Counted from the first letter of the stretch, positions 1 through 10,009 are shown. The stretch: DNA of 64,000 bases from Mariniflexile litorale (GCF_031128465.2 NZ_CP155618.1:877501-941500), one strand, 5' to 3'. Notes: generated by a model from the sequence alone, not told the origin. Translations and numbers: made by a program.

Positions 1-1110
1 GTGACGTACTACTTTTACTCCCCCCGCTGTACTACCAGCAGAGCCACCAAGAAACATGAGTCCAAAAAAGAAAACCACCAAAAAAGGCGTCCATAAGGTA
101 TAATCTGCACTTATAAAACCCGTAGTTGTAATAACAGATAATACTTGAAACAGAGCATGCCTAAAAACACTTTCGCCTTTACCCCAAACCATAGGGTGGT
201 TTATGGTCGATTTTGACATATCTGCCTGAAAATAAATAACAAGTGCTGCTATAATGGTAAAAACAACCACAAACTTAAAGTAGAGTTTAAACTCCTCATC
301 TTTAATTATTTTTTGAACTTTTCCTTTAAATGCAAAATAACTTAATACAAAGTTTGAACCTGCCAAAAACATAAATAGTATGATTATGTATTGGATAATT
401 GGCTGATTATTCCAATAAGCTACACTTGCATTTTTTGTTGAAAACCCACCTGTAGATAAAGTTGCCATAGAGTGGTTTATGGCATCGAAAAAAGACATAC
501 CTGCCCATTTAAGCAACAAAGTTTCAGCTGCAGTGTATCCAAAATAAATAAGCCACAAACGTTTGGCTGTATCTGTAATTCTAGGGTGTAGTTTATCGCC
601 ACTAGGTCCTGGAGCTTCGGCAGCAAAAAGCTGCATCCCTCCTATACCCAATAATGGTAAAATAGCAATGGCGAGTACAATAATACCCATACCCCCTATC
701 CAATGCGTAGTACTTCGCCAAAACAAGATGCCTTCTGGCATTACTTCTATATCATTTAAAATAGATGCACCCGTGGTCGTATACCCAGACATGGTTTCAA
801 AAAACGCATTCGTAAAATTCGGGATACTATCTGTTAACACATACGGCAACGTTCCAGACAAAGACATAACAACCCAACCAAAAGCCACTACAATGTAACC
901 TTCACGTTTGTTTATTTCTTTTTTATGCTTTGTGGTAAGAAGCATGGTTACCATACCAACTATGATAGTAAAAAGACCTGCAAAAAATATTTGCAATGTA
1001 ACACCATCATTATAAATATAACTTACAAGCGATGACAATAGCATAAAACCACCGTTAAACACGAGTAATAACCCCAAAAAATGAAAAATGATTTTATAGT
1101 TAAGTTTCAA
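1..1110 (-). CDS. trkH: Trk-type potassium uptake membrane subunit (partial, C-terminus beyond left edge)
   Basis: This is the pore-forming subunit of a K+ uptake system in the inner membrane. 370 codons are visible and the frame is still open at base 1. The translation begins KLNYKIIFHF from a TTG codon; an in-frame TAG lies two codons upstream, so this is the only plausible start. The P-loop filter segments typical of TrkH/KtrB carriers can be read: SGYTTTGAS, ATLSTGGFST, ITTTGFIS, and GGSAGSTAGG close to the edge. Several long hydrophobic segments separate them. It lies 24 bases downstream of trkA on the same strand, so the two probably form one operon and one complex. Reading the complement of the first 1.1 kb is required, because this gene is cut by the window edge. 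Confidence 0.93.
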   Translation of the reverse strand, partial: MKLNYKIIFHFLGLLLVFNGGFMLLSSLVSYIYNDGVTLQIFFAGLFTIIVGMVTMLLTTKHKKEINKREGYIVVAFGWVVMSLSGTLPYVLTDSIPNFTNAFFETMSGYTTTGASILNDIEVMPEGILFWRSTTHWIGGMGIIVLAIAILPLLGIGGMQLFAAEAPGPSGDKLHPRITDTAKRLWLIYFGYTAAETLLLKWAGMSFFDAINHSMATLSTGGFSTKNASVAYWNNQPIIQYIIILFMFLAGSNFVLSYFAFKGKVQKIIKDEEFKLYFKFVVVFTIIAALVIYFQADMSKSTINHPMVWGKGESVFRHALFQVLSVITTTGFISADYTLWTPFLVVFFFGLMFLGGSAGSTAGGVKVVRH

Positions 1111-1134
1111 TAGCTAATTAAATTTATTTAGTTT

Positions 1135-2484
1135 TTAAAGAAATAATTTTTCCACTCTTTTTATAGATTTAAGTAAACAGCATACCACCACACGATCGCC
1201 TTCTTGAATTTTAAAATCACCTAAAGCAATCATACCAACACCATCTCTTATCACACCACCAATAATAGCAGACCTAGGAAAATCAATCGATTTAATTGTT
1301 TTATTACATACTGCCGATGTACCATTTACTTGAAACTCCAATAATTCTGCATTTAAATTATTAAGTTTGGTCATGGCAACAACTTCACCGCGACGTATAT
1401 ATCTAAAAATATTATTGGCCGCTAACAACTTTTTATTTACGAGAGTATCAATTCCTATAGAATGCGAGAGTTCAAAATAATCCATATTTTCAACTAAAGC
1501 AATGGTTTTTTTTATACCTTTAGATTTAGCCACCAAACAAGACATAATATTAGTTTCCGAATTTGCATCAACGGCAATAAAGGCATCCATGTCTCTAATA
1601 TTTTCTTCTTCTAGCAAATCCACATTACGTCCGTCGCTATTAATAACCAAAACCTTTGATAGAACTTCTGCAAGTTCGAATGCTCTATCTCTATTACCCT
1701 CTAACAGTTTTACATTAAACCCTTTTTCACTTAAATCTCTAGCGGTTTTAAACCCTATTTGACTTCCACCTAAAATCATTACGTTTTTTAAGGCTTTGTT
1801 TGGTTTTCCCGTAAGCCTGCAAAGTTCATCACCACCACCTTCCGATGTTATAAACACCACATTATCACCACGTTTAAACTTCGTATCTCCACGAGGAATA
1901 ATGGTATATTGGGTACCAAACCGCTGGATAGCAATGGGTACAAAATGTAATTCCGGGAAAATTTGGGCAGCTTCTTTAACCGTTTTCCCAACAAATGATG
2001 CCGATCTAGACAATGTTAACCCAGCCATAGTAAGTGCTCCATTTTCAAACTCGTAATTTTCATTAAAGGACGACTGTTTTAATGATAACTCAATTTCTGA
2101 TGCTGCTAAGGCTTCGGGTGAAATTAACTCATCAATTCCAAACTTTGTAAACCCTACTTCTTCTTTATGGTGTATAAATTCGGTATTGGAAATTCTAGCA
2201 ATGGTTTTTTTAGCTCCCAATTGCTTTGCTAGCACACATATGGTAATGTTAGTCGTTTCACTTGATGTTACAGCTATAAACAAATCGCACGTGTTAACAC
2301 GCGATTCTTTCAAAATAGCAATAGACGTAGCGTCTCCTCTTATAACTCGAATATCTAAATGAGTATCGGCATGGGCTAAACTTACCTTGTTGGGGTCTAT
2401 TAAAGTAATTTCTTGAGATTCGTAAGATAATAACTTAGCCAAATGAAATCCTACTTCACCAGCCCCTGCAATAATTATTTTCAT
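1135..2484 (-). CDS. trkA: Trk system potassium uptake regulatory protein TrkA
   Basis: This is the cytosolic NAD(H)-binding ring protein that gates the TrkH channel. The 449 residues hold two tandem RCK units. The first Rossmann fold starts with GAGEVGFHLA at residues 7-16, followed by a TrkA_C domain at about 141-225. The second Rossmann fold starts with LGGSQIGFKTA at about 238, with a second TrkA_C domain at about 367-449. Four-domain TrkA proteins of about 450 residues are the usual partner of TrkH in Bacteroidota. The gene is promoter-proximal in a trkA-trkH operon. The ATG start gives the canonical N-terminus MKIIIAGAGEVG with no extension. Confidence 0.96.
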   Translation of the reverse strand: MKIIIAGAGEVGFHLAKLLSYESQEITLIDPNKVSLAHADTHLDIRVIRGDATSIAILKESRVNTCDLFIAVTSSETTNITICVLAKQLGAKKTIARISNTEFIHHKEEVGFTKFGIDELISPEALAASEIELSLKQSSFNENYEFENGALTMAGLTLSRSASFVGKTVKEAAQIFPELHFVPIAIQRFGTQYTIIPRGDTKFKRGDNVVFITSEGGGDELCRLTGKPNKALKNVMILGGSQIGFKTARDLSEKGFNVKLLEGNRDRAFELAEVLSKVLVINSDGRNVDLLEEENIRDMDAFIAVDANSETNIMSCLVAKSKGIKKTIALVENMDYFELSHSIGIDTLVNKKLLAANNIFRYIRRGEVVAMTKLNNLNAELLEFQVNGTSAVCNKTIKSIDFPRSAIIGGVIRDGVGMIALGDFKIQEGDRVVVCCLLKSIKRVEKLFL

Positions 2485-2683
2485 CTATTAATATTCGTTT
2501 TTTAATACCTTTAAAAGGTCCTGCAATATACTATAATTTACACTTTTTTCATTAAAATAGGGATTACCTAGCGTATTAATCGTGTTGAAAAGCTAAAAAT
2601 CATTCCAGTATTTCTGTATTTAGATTTTAATTGATATTTTAAAGTAGAAATAAATTATGTAGGTTTGCTAAAAAAACAGAGCA

Positions 2684-3409
2684 TTGTCGAAAATTAAGCC
2701 TTACAAAAACAGCGATTTAGGGAAAAAAGAACAAGTAACTAAAATGTTTGATACTATTTCTGGAGATTACGACGGATTAAACCGTGTTATTTCTTTTGGA
2801 ATTGATATTAAATGGCGCAAAAAAGTAGTTAAATTAGTTAGAGAAAGCAACCCAAATACTATTTTAGATATTGCCACTGGAACGGGCGATTTAGCTATTA
2901 ATTTAGCAGAAACAAACGCTACTAAAATTGTGGGCTTGGATATAAGCAGTGGCATGCTTGAAATTGGTAAAGAAAAAATAAAAAAGAAAGCATTAGACAC
3001 TAAAATAGAGATGATTTTAGGCGATAGTGAAAACATGCCTTTTGAAGACAACAGTTTTGATGCTATTACCGTAGCTTTTGGTGTACGTAACTTTGAAACT
3101 TTGGAAAATGGACTCAAAGAAATCTACAGAGTATTAAAACCTAACGGAGTGTTTGTTATTTTAGAAACCTCAATACCTACAAAATTTCCTTACTTGCAAG
3201 GTTATAAATTTTACACCAAAAATATTTTACCTTTAATAGGTAAGCTATTTTCTAAAGACAGAAGTGCTTATAAATATTTATGTGAATCGGCGTCTCTTTT
3301 TCCTTATGGTGAAGCTTTAAACAATATTTTGCGTAAAATTGGGTTTATTAATGTTGAAGATTTTCCGCAAACTTTTGGTGTTGCGACAATTTATAAATCG
3401 TCAAAATAA
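2684..3409 (+). CDS. ubiE: Demethylmenaquinone/ubiquinone methyltransferase UbiE (MenG)
   Basis: This SAM-dependent C-methyltransferase catalyses the last step of menaquinone synthesis; menaquinone is the usual respiratory quinone of the family, so the MenG role is expected. The 241 residues are normal length. The UbiE signature [11 protein letters not shown] is at residues 29-39, the SAM-binding loop [10 protein letters not shown] at 61-70, and a second family motif with AFGVRNFE lies near 126. The start is TTG at 2684: the ATG further upstream is followed at once by a stop. A TAGGTTTG box (2660-2667) fits the Bacteroidota -7 consensus, but no TTG lies at the right distance upstream. The gene is followed after 4 bases by porT, a pairing I recognise from flavobacteria. 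Confidence 0.95.
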   Translation: MSKIKPYKNSDLGKKEQVTKMFDTISGDYDGLNRVISFGIDIKWRKKVVKLVRESNPNTILDIATGTGDLAINLAETNATKIVGLDISSGMLEIGKEKIKKKALDTKIEMILGDSENMPFEDNSFDAITVAFGVRNFETLENGLKEIYRVLKPNGVFVILETSIPTKFPYLQGYKFYTKNILPLIGKLFSKDRSAYKYLCESASLFPYGEALNNILRKIGFINVEDFPQTFGVATIYKSSK

Positions 3410-3413
3410 ATCT

Positions 3414-4142
3414 ATGAAGTATTTTACTGCATTCATCACATGTTTACTTATTAGTCAAATCTCTAACGCGCAGTTATTTAGGAAAGAAAAGGTAACCTAT
3501 GATGCAAATCAAGGAAGCGGCTCTACCGATAATGACTTATTACGCTGGGGGTATTTTTTAGGAATAAATAATTACGATTTCAACTTTGATTATAATGAAG
3601 ATTTACGCGATATTTATGTGAAACGAAGCCCAGGCTTTAGTGTTGGTTTAATAGGAAATTTACGCATCAACGAATTTTTAGATTTACGCTTAGAACCTGG
3701 TTTATTAATTACAACAAGAGAATTGTATTATAGCCAAACCTATTTTCAGGGCACAACAGTTACCCCATCCGATTTAATTCGGGAAGTAAAATCTACATAT
3801 ATACACTTACCTTTATTATTAAAAATTTCAACCAAACGTGTCAATAATTTTAAACCCTTTATTGTGGGTGGTTTTTCAACAGCATTAAACTTATCAAGTA
3901 ATGAAGAAAACCCAAACGACAACTCAAATGGGCAATTTAGAACTACCAAAAACAATATATTTTACGAACTAGGCTTTGGTATCGACTTTTACTTATACAA
4001 CTTCAAATTTACACCATCTATTCGAGGGCTTTTTGGAATTAATGATGAGCTTGTACGTGATGAAGATCCAAATAGTCCTTGGACTAGCAATGTAAATAGC
4101 ATGAAAAGTAGAGGCGTTTTTGTAAATTTCACGTTTCAATAA
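3414..4142 (+). CDS. porT: PorT/SprT family type IX secretion component
   Basis: This is an outer-membrane beta-barrel protein needed for type IX secretion and gliding. The chosen ATG at 3414 gives 242 residues beginning with a Sec signal peptide (KYFTAFITCLLISQISNAQ). The earlier in-frame ATG at 3339 lies inside ubiE and adds a non-signal extension. The mature part has alternating beta-strand patterns (SVGLIGNLRINEFLDLRLEP, YELGFGIDFYLYNFKFTPS) and ends in phenylalanine-rich FVNFTFQ, as expected for an outer-membrane barrel. Position directly after ubiE supports PorT rather than a generic barrel. Its presence matches the type IX cargo encoded at 18885-20162. Confidence 0.85.
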   Translation: MKYFTAFITCLLISQISNAQLFRKEKVTYDANQGSGSTDNDLLRWGYFLGINNYDFNFDYNEDLRDIYVKRSPGFSVGLIGNLRINEFLDLRLEPGLLITTRELYYSQTYFQGTTVTPSDLIREVKSTYIHLPLLLKISTKRVNNFKPFIVGGFSTALNLSSNEENPNDNSNGQFRTTKNNIFYELGFGIDFYLYNFKFTPSIRGLFGINDELVRDEDPNSPWTSNVNSMKSRGVFVNFTFQ

Positions 4143-4185
4143 ATGGTTTTTGCTAAGCTGTTTTTAAACTATTCGACTCAACAAC

Positions 4186-4905
4186 TCACTTCCTTCTAAA
4201 TTCACTCAATAAAATAGCGGTGGCGGTAGCTACATTTAAACTTTCAGTGGCTTGTAAATCGCCAAATCTTGGAATGGATATTTTATCTGTAATAATAGCC
4301 TCCACTTCTTTTGATATGCCATTAGCTTCATTACCCATAACCAAAACACCATTTTCAGGTAATGGTTCCGTGTAAACATTTTCTCCATCCATAAAAGCTC
4401 CATAGATTGGTAAATTAATAGACTTTAAAAATTCAGCCAAATCAACATAATTAACAGCCACTCTTGTGATAGAACCCATAGTAGCTTGAATAACTTTTGG
4501 ATTAAAACAGTCTACCGTTTCGTTACTACACACCAAATTCTTTACACCAAACCAGTCACACAATCTTATAATAGTTCCTAAATTACCTGGATCTCTAACC
4601 GCATCAATAGCTACAATAAGTCCAGTAAATTCTATAGGTTTTGGCAAAGGTATTTTAAAAATAGCTAATGCCGTATTAGGTGTTGTTAAAAAGCTAATAC
4701 GCTTTAAATCGGTTTCAGTAATTAAAACTTCATCTTTGGCATCAATATTGAATGATTCTGTCGTATATAACGCATGAAGTTCTAAACGAGATCGCAACAG
4801 TTCTTTTATTGTTTTAACACCTTCAACAACAAAAAAACCATGCTGCTGTCTATATTTTTTTTGCTTTAAACTCGTTATTAATTTTATCTGGCTTTTAGAG
4901 AGCAT
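4186..4905 (-). CDS. SpoU/TrmH family RNA 2'-O-methyltransferase
   Basis: This SPOUT-fold enzyme probably methylates a ribose 2'-OH in rRNA or tRNA using SAM. An N-terminal SpoU_sub_bind-like domain (KYRQQHGFFVVEGVKTIKEL, residues 18-37) precedes the catalytic knot. The three SPOUT motifs are present: DAVRDPGNLGTIIRLCDWFG (101-120), VMGNEANGIS (189-198) and IPRFGDLQATESLNVATATA (211-230). The total of 239 residues is typical. Target specificity (RlmB-like, TsnR-like or other) cannot be decided from sequence alone. The gene is convergent with porT and divergent from tamL. Confidence 0.9.
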   Translation of the reverse strand: MLSKSQIKLITSLKQKKYRQQHGFFVVEGVKTIKELLRSRLELHALYTTESFNIDAKDEVLITETDLKRISFLTTPNTALAIFKIPLPKPIEFTGLIVAIDAVRDPGNLGTIIRLCDWFGVKNLVCSNETVDCFNPKVIQATMGSITRVAVNYVDLAEFLKSINLPIYGAFMDGENVYTEPLPENGVLVMGNEANGISKEVEAIITDKISIPRFGDLQATESLNVATATAILLSEFRRK

Positions 4906-5002
4906 GACGATTTATTAATTAATATGATTTTTTTATAAAGAAATGAAAATACCATGGATTCAAACTCAAATTATTTAAATATTATTTTCAATGAAAATAA
5001 CG

Positions 5003-5010
5003 TATTTTTG
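5003..5010 (+). promoter_or_regulatory. Candidate -7 box (TATTTTTG) for tamL
   Basis: The octamer matches the Bacteroidota -7 consensus TAnnTTTG and lies 74 bases before the tamL start. No TTG element is seen 17-23 bases upstream, so support is only from the -7 half and its position. Confidence 0.35.
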
Positions 5011-5084
5011 AGTCCGCAAAGGTCTCGTTTTTTTAACCAAATAATGTATGAACAACCTTTAACCTGAATTAATTTTTATTTCAT

Positions 5085-7634
5085 TTGAAACTACAATTCT
5101 CAAAAATAACACTTTTAGTAATATTTACGGCACACTTAATATCTTGCGATGCAGTAAAACGAGTTTCCGAAAATGAACATTTACTTACCAATAATACTGT
5201 TTTAGTAAACGGTAAAAAAGACCAAACAGAAACAATAAATAATTTGTTATACCAAGAACCCAATAGTAAAATCCCCATTATTGGAACTCCTTTGCGTTTA
5301 CATATATACAATTTAGCACGCCCAAATAAGGATTCCTTATTTGACGTTTGGTTAGACAAAAACCCAAAACGAAAAGAACGATTAACTAAACGCTTATCTA
5401 AAAAACAGTTAGACAAATTAAAAGAGTCCTCACTAGGCTTTAATAATTGGCTGCGTAAAACAGGCGAAGCACCTGTAATTGTTAGTGAAGACAAAGCTAT
5501 AAAATCTGTAAAAAGACTGGAAGCTTACTATATAAATAACGGATGGTTTGATGTTGGAGCAACTTACAACATAAACAAAAACGAAAACAAACGTGCCGAT
5601 GTAGAATATCACGTTGAAACAGGCACGCCCTTTTCTTTAGATACAATTTCAGAAAAAATAAAATCGCCCATTGTTGATTCTATATACCAAAAAACAAAAA
5701 AAAACACTGTAATTAAGAGTCACGATCAATATAGATCTTCCAATTTTGCACAAGAACGCGAACGTATTTCTAACGAATTACGAAACTCTGGTGTTTATCA
5801 CTTCAATCAAGATTATATCACATTTGAAATGGATACTATTGGTACGCATAAAAAAGTAAATATTGAAGTTCAAATTCAAAATAGAGCTGTGAGAACACAA
5901 GATTCTGTTAAGCGTGTTCCTTTTGATATTTATAAAATTAAAGATGTTAATATTATAACCGATTACACTTTTGAAAACAGAAATAAACCTTTTCAAGATT
6001 CCATAATATATGAAGGTTACAAGATTTTTGGTTATAATAAAATAAAATATCGCCCTAAGGCTTTAACCGATGCTATTTTTATTACACCAAATACTATTTT
6101 TAAAGACAGCGACCGAACGTTAACTTACCGACATATTAACGAATTACGGACCTTTAAATATCCCAATATTGAATATATAGAAAATGAAGACAATACGCTT
6201 ACTGACACCATTAGATTAACGCCATTGAAAAAATTTAGTTTAAGTTTTAGTGCCGATGCTTCTACAAGTAATATTCAAAAAATCGGGTTTTCATTAAACC
6301 CTAGTTTGATGATTACAAATGTTTTTAGAGGTGCTGAAACTTTAGAATTCTCAATTATTGGAGCTATTGGCGCTTCAGTTGACAAAAACAACATTAACGA
6401 TCCTTTTTTTGATATCAATGAAATTGGTGCCGATTTAAAATTAACAATTCCACGATTCTTTTTTCCTTTTAATACTGAAAAAATCATCCCAAAATACATG
6501 TCGCCAAGTACCCGAATAAGTTTAGCAACAACCAGTCAAACCAATATAGGTTTAGACAAACAAACCTTTACGGGTATTTTTAATTATAATTGGCAACCTT
6601 CTGCTAAAGTAACCAACAGCCTGAATGTTTTTAATATTCAATATGTTAGAAATTTAAATATTGAAAATTATTTTAGAATATATGACAATTCATTTGATGT
6701 ACTTAATCAAATTGCTAAAGACATAAATTATATTGATGAGGATACGAAGTTAAATATACCAAACTCTGACAATTCTGTAAACGAAGCAGATCTTTTTATA
6801 AGTGATGTGTTAAATAATAACACTTCTTTAAATACAACTGATGATGATTATAAGTCCGTTTCTAGTATAAACGAACGCAAACAGCGTTTAACCGAAAACA
6901 ACTTAATATTATCTTCCAGTTTCAGTTTAACAAACGACGAACGCACTAATTTATTTGATGAAGATTTCTCGATTTTCCGTTTTAAATTAGAATTGGCAGG
7001 AAATCTACTTTCCAGCGCATCTGACCTTATCGGTCTTAAAAAAAACACCGATAACCGTTACGAACTCTTTAATGTAGCCTATTCACAATTTGTAAAAACC
7101 GAATTGGACTATGTTAAGCATTGGAGTTTAGGTAAAAAAAACATAATAGCAGCTAGAAGTTATTTTGGAATTGCGATACCATACGGAAACTCTAACAACA
7201 TTCCTTTTTCTAAAAGTTTTTTTGCTGGAGGCGCCAACGATAATCGAGCTTGGACGGCCTACCGCTTAGGCCCTGGAAGTTCGGAGTCTAGTAACGAGTA
7301 TAATGAGGCCAACTTAAAATTAGCCTTAAGCGTTGAACAACGCTTTAATATTTTTGGCAAATTAAATGGTGCTGTTTTTGTTGATGCTGGAAACATTTGG
7401 AATGTACTAGACGATGTTACCAATGAAAATGCCACATTTTCAAACTTTAACTCGTTAAAAGATATTGCTGTTGGTTCAGGTTTTGGTTTGCGCTACGATT
7501 TTAGTTTTTTCATATTCCGTTTTGATATTGGGTTTAAAACCTACGATCCTTCTTACCAAGACCAAAATCGTTGGTTTAACGACTATAACTTTTCTAATGC
7601 TGTTTACAACATTGGAATTAATTATCCTTTTTAA
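5085..7634 (+). CDS. tamL: TamL-type BamA/TamA-family outer-membrane lipoprotein
   Basis: This is an Omp85-superfamily barrel probably involved in outer-membrane assembly with a TamB partner, which is not in this window. Translation from TTG at 5085 gives 849 residues with a lipoprotein signal, lipobox LISC and Cys21 followed by Asp. An N-terminal lipid anchor is the hallmark of Bacteroidota TamL and separates it from BamA. POTRA-like repeats fill about residues 30-400. The C-terminal part is a barrel with an Omp85 loop-6-like motif (GGANDNRAWTAYRLGPGS, about 712-730) and a terminal aromatic residue (NIGINYPF). The barrel contains a long low-complexity insert near 6700-6900 rich in Asn, Asp and Ser. 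There is no other gene in its transcription unit. Confidence 0.85.
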   Translation: MKLQFSKITLLVIFTAHLISCDAVKRVSENEHLLTNNTVLVNGKKDQTETINNLLYQEPNSKIPIIGTPLRLHIYNLARPNKDSLFDVWLDKNPKRKERLTKRLSKKQLDKLKESSLGFNNWLRKTGEAPVIVSEDKAIKSVKRLEAYYINNGWFDVGATYNINKNENKRADVEYHVETGTPFSLDTISEKIKSPIVDSIYQKTKKNTVIKSHDQYRSSNFAQERERISNELRNSGVYHFNQDYITFEMDTIGTHKKVNIEVQIQNRAVRTQDSVKRVPFDIYKIKDVNIITDYTFENRNKPFQDSIIYEGYKIFGYNKIKYRPKALTDAIFITPNTIFKDSDRTLTYRHINELRTFKYPNIEYIENEDNTLTDTIRLTPLKKFSLSFSADASTSNIQKIGFSLNPSLMITNVFRGAETLEFSIIGAIGASVDKNNINDPFFDINEIGADLKLTIPRFFFPFNTEKIIPKYMSPSTRISLATTSQTNIGLDKQTFTGIFNYNWQPSAKVTNSLNVFNIQYVRNLNIENYFRIYDNSFDVLNQIAKDINYIDEDTKLNIPNSDNSVNEADLFISDVLNNNTSLNTTDDDYKSVSSINERKQRLTENNLILSSSFSLTNDERTNLFDEDFSIFRFKLELAGNLLSSASDLIGLKKNTDNRYELFNVAYSQFVKTELDYVKHWSLGKKNIIAARSYFGIAIPYGNSNNIPFSKSFFAGGANDNRAWTAYRLGPGSSESSNEYNEANLKLALSVEQRFNIFGKLNGAVFVDAGNIWNVLDDVTNENATFSNFNSLKDIAVGSGFGLRYDFSFFIFRFDIGFKTYDPSYQDQNRWFNDYNFSNAVYNIGINYPF

Positions 7635-7725
7635 TATCTAAATTATTCATTTCAAACTATAACGTTTTAGTACATTTTTAGTGTTTTCAAACAACCAAAA
7701 CACCAAAAATGTTTTAAAAATTGAT

Positions 7726-7733
7726 TACTTTTG
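7726..7733 (+). promoter_or_regulatory. Candidate -7 box (TACTTTTG) for fbaA
   Basis: The octamer is an exact TAnnTTTG match 30 bases before the fbaA ATG. No TTG is found at the usual upstream spacing. Confidence 0.4.
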
Positions 7734-7762
7734 GAACTTACAAAAATTAAAATTTAATAATT

Positions 7763-8830
7763 ATGGGACATAATATAAAACCAGGCGTTGCTACAGGAAA
7801 AGAAGTACAAGCCATTTTTAAACTTGCAAAAGAAAAAGGATTTGCTTTACCTGCTGTAAACGTAATAGGTTCAGACACTATTAATGGTGTATTAGAAACT
7901 GCTGCTTCATTGAATGCGCCTGTAATTATACAATTTTCAAATGGGGGTGCTCAATTTAATGCTGGAAAAGGCCTAAATAACGATGGTCAAAAAGCCGCTA
8001 TTGCAGGCGCTATAGCTGGAGCAAAACACGTACATACTTTAGCAGAAGCATATGGTGTTCCAGTAATTTTACATACAGACCACTGTGCAAAAAAACTTTT
8101 ACCTTGGATTGATGGTTTATTGGACGCTAGTGAAAAACATTTTTCTGAAACAGGAAAATCACTTTTTAGTTCACATATGATTGACCTTTCGGAAGAACCA
8201 ATTGAAGAAAACATCGAGATTTGCAAAACCTATTTAGAGCGTATGAGCAAAATGGGAATGACTTTAGAAATTGAACTTGGTATTACAGGTGGTGAAGAAG
8301 ACGGTGTAGACAACAGTGATGTAGACGATTCTAAATTATACACACAACCAGAAGAAGTTGCTTATGCTTACGAAGAGTTAAGTAAAGTGAGTGATCAATT
8401 TACTATTGCAGCAGCTTTTGGAAATGTGCATGGTGTTTACAAACCAGGAAACGTGAAATTAACTCCAAAAATCTTGAAAAATTCACAAGATTATATTTCT
8501 AAGAAATATGGCGTAGGCCATAACCATATCGATTTTGTATTCCATGGTGGTTCAGGTTCTACGGTTGAAGAAATCCGCGAAGGTATTAGCTACGGTGTTA
8601 TTAAAATGAATATAGATACCGATTTACAATATGCATTTATGGAAGGTATCCGTGATTATATGGGTGAAAAATCTGAGTATTTAAAAGCTCAAATAGGCAA
8701 CCCTGATGGTAGCGATTCTCCAAACAAAAAACATTATGACCCACGTGTTTGGTTACGTGCAGGCGAAGTTACTTTTGTAAATCGTTTAAAAAAGGCTTTC
8801 GAAGACCTTAACAATGTAAATACACTATAG
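7763..8830 (+). CDS. fbaA: Class II fructose-bisphosphate aldolase
   Basis: This zinc-dependent aldolase interconverts fructose 1,6-bisphosphate with glyceraldehyde 3-phosphate and dihydroxyacetone phosphate in glycolysis and gluconeogenesis. The 355 residues are the length of class IIA enzymes (E. coli FbaA is about 359). Diagnostic segments are the metal and catalytic block HTDHCAKKLLPW (near 109), the acidic stretch ELGITGGEEDGVD (near 171-183), a second metal histidine in GNVHGVYKPG, and the phosphate-binding HGGSGSTVEEI (near 268). It is monocistronic, with its own -7 box and a strong terminator. Confidence 0.97.
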   Translation: MGHNIKPGVATGKEVQAIFKLAKEKGFALPAVNVIGSDTINGVLETAASLNAPVIIQFSNGGAQFNAGKGLNNDGQKAAIAGAIAGAKHVHTLAEAYGVPVILHTDHCAKKLLPWIDGLLDASEKHFSETGKSLFSSHMIDLSEEPIEENIEICKTYLERMSKMGMTLEIELGITGGEEDGVDNSDVDDSKLYTQPEEVAYAYEELSKVSDQFTIAAAFGNVHGVYKPGNVKLTPKILKNSQDYISKKYGVGHNHIDFVFHGGSGSTVEEIREGISYGVIKMNIDTDLQYAFMEGIRDYMGEKSEYLKAQIGNPDGSDSPNKKHYDPRVWLRAGEVTFVNRLKKAFEDLNNVNTL

Positions 8831-8861
8831 TATATAATTCCTTGTATTTATCATATATAAA

Positions 8862-8885
8862 AATCCTGCTTCACGCAGGATTTTT
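8862..8885 (+). terminator. Rho-independent terminator of fbaA
   Basis: An 8-bp perfect stem (AATCCTGC / GCAGGATT) with a 5-base loop is followed by TTTTTC, 31 bases after the fbaA stop. Confidence 0.85.
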
Positions 8886-9128
8886 CATTTATAGATTTTA
8901 ATAATAAAACCTATAAAAACAATTATAACAATAATTCCTTTAATAAAAAAAGAATGGCTTTACTACTAAATTAAAATAAAGCCTTAATTTTGTAGTCAGG
9001 CTTTTTGCTTTAGTTTTTTAATTTCCACACTATGTGTTTCTTAAAAAGAATATAACAATAAGCTTTAACACAAATTATCGATGTAAGGTTTTTTAAACCT
9101 ATCGTAAATCTAAAAATTATAAATCATT

Positions 9129-9986
9129 ATGTCTTGGTTTAAAAGAAAAACAAAAGGAATAACAACTACAACAGAGGAAAAGAAAGATACCCCTAGAGGA
9201 CTTTGGTACAAATCTCCTACTGGAAAAATTGTCGATACAGAAGAGCTTGAAAAAAACTTTTATGTAAGTCCCGAAGATGGATATCACGTTCGTATAGGAA
9301 GTAAAGAATACTTCGAAATTCTTTTTGATGATAATAAATTTAAAGAACTAGATGCTAATTTAGAATCTAAAGACCCATTAAAGTTCATTGATACCAAAAA
9401 ATATCCAGATCGTTTAAAAGCTGCACAAGAAAAAACCAAATTAAAAGATGCCATTCGAGTAGGTGTTGGGAAATCTAAAGGAAAAAACTTGGTTATAGCT
9501 TGTATGGATTTTGCATTCATTGGTGGTTCCATGGGAAGTGTTGTTGGTGAAAAAATCGCTCGTGCCGCAGATTATTCTCTAAAAAATAATGTACCCTTGA
9601 TGATCATCTCTAAATCGGGAGGTGCTCGCATGATGGAAGCGGCATTATCACTAATGCAATTAGCAAAAACATCGGTAAAATTAGCACAATTAGCAGACGC
9701 CAATATTCCATACATATCATTATGCACCGACCCAACAACAGGAGGCACTACCGCTTCTTTTGCCATGTTAGGCGATATTAATATTGCAGAACCAGGCGCT
9801 TTAATTGGGTTTGCAGGACCTCGTGTTGTTAAAGATACTACTGGTAAAGATTTACCTGAAGGTTTTCAAACCTCAGAGTTTTTATTAGAACACGGTTTCT
9901 TAGATTTTATCACCTTAAGAAAAGATTTAAAGAATAAAGTCAATTTGTATTTAGATTTAATTTTAAATCAGCCTTTAAGGGCTTGA
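9129..9986 (+). CDS. accD: Acetyl-CoA carboxylase carboxyltransferase beta subunit, zinc-ribbon cysteines lost
   Basis: This subunit of the carboxyltransferase transfers CO2 from carboxybiotin to acetyl-CoA, the first step of fatty acid synthesis. Its 285 residues begin MSWFKRK as in E. coli AccD. The crotonase-like core is intact: [14 protein letters not shown] (about 132-145), [17 protein letters not shown] (about 161-177) and [12 protein letters not shown]. The N-terminal zinc ribbon, usually KCxxCG and VCPxCGYH, here reads KSPTG (28-32) and VSPEDGYH (46-53), so the four Cys ligands are absent although the flanking ribbon sequence is kept. The 298-base gap before it holds the fbaA terminator, a TAATTTTG -7-like box (8985-8992) and small hairpins; nothing else was seen there. 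Confidence 0.95.
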   Translation: MSWFKRKTKGITTTTEEKKDTPRGLWYKSPTGKIVDTEELEKNFYVSPEDGYHVRIGSKEYFEILFDDNKFKELDANLESKDPLKFIDTKKYPDRLKAAQEKTKLKDAIRVGVGKSKGKNLVIACMDFAFIGGSMGSVVGEKIARAADYSLKNNVPLMIISKSGGARMMEAALSLMQLAKTSVKLAQLADANIPYISLCTDPTTGGTTASFAMLGDINIAEPGALIGFAGPRVVKDTTGKDLPEGFQTSEFLLEHGFLDFITLRKDLKNKVNLYLDLILNQPLRA

Positions 9987-10009
9987 TTTAATATACCATA
10001 AAAATTCTG

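Noticed and set aside
563-898. Open frame on the plus strand opposite trkH
   Set aside because: It is antisense to a clearly conserved TrkH frame and has no recognisable features; the same applies to the other opposite-strand frames over trkA, tamL, pnp, valS, lipA, kmo and the M1 peptidase genes.
8979-9004. AAAGCC...GGCTTT hairpin before accD
   Set aside because: A 6-bp stem with a loop of 14 bases that holds a TAnnTTTG-like box; too weak to call a terminator and may be chance.
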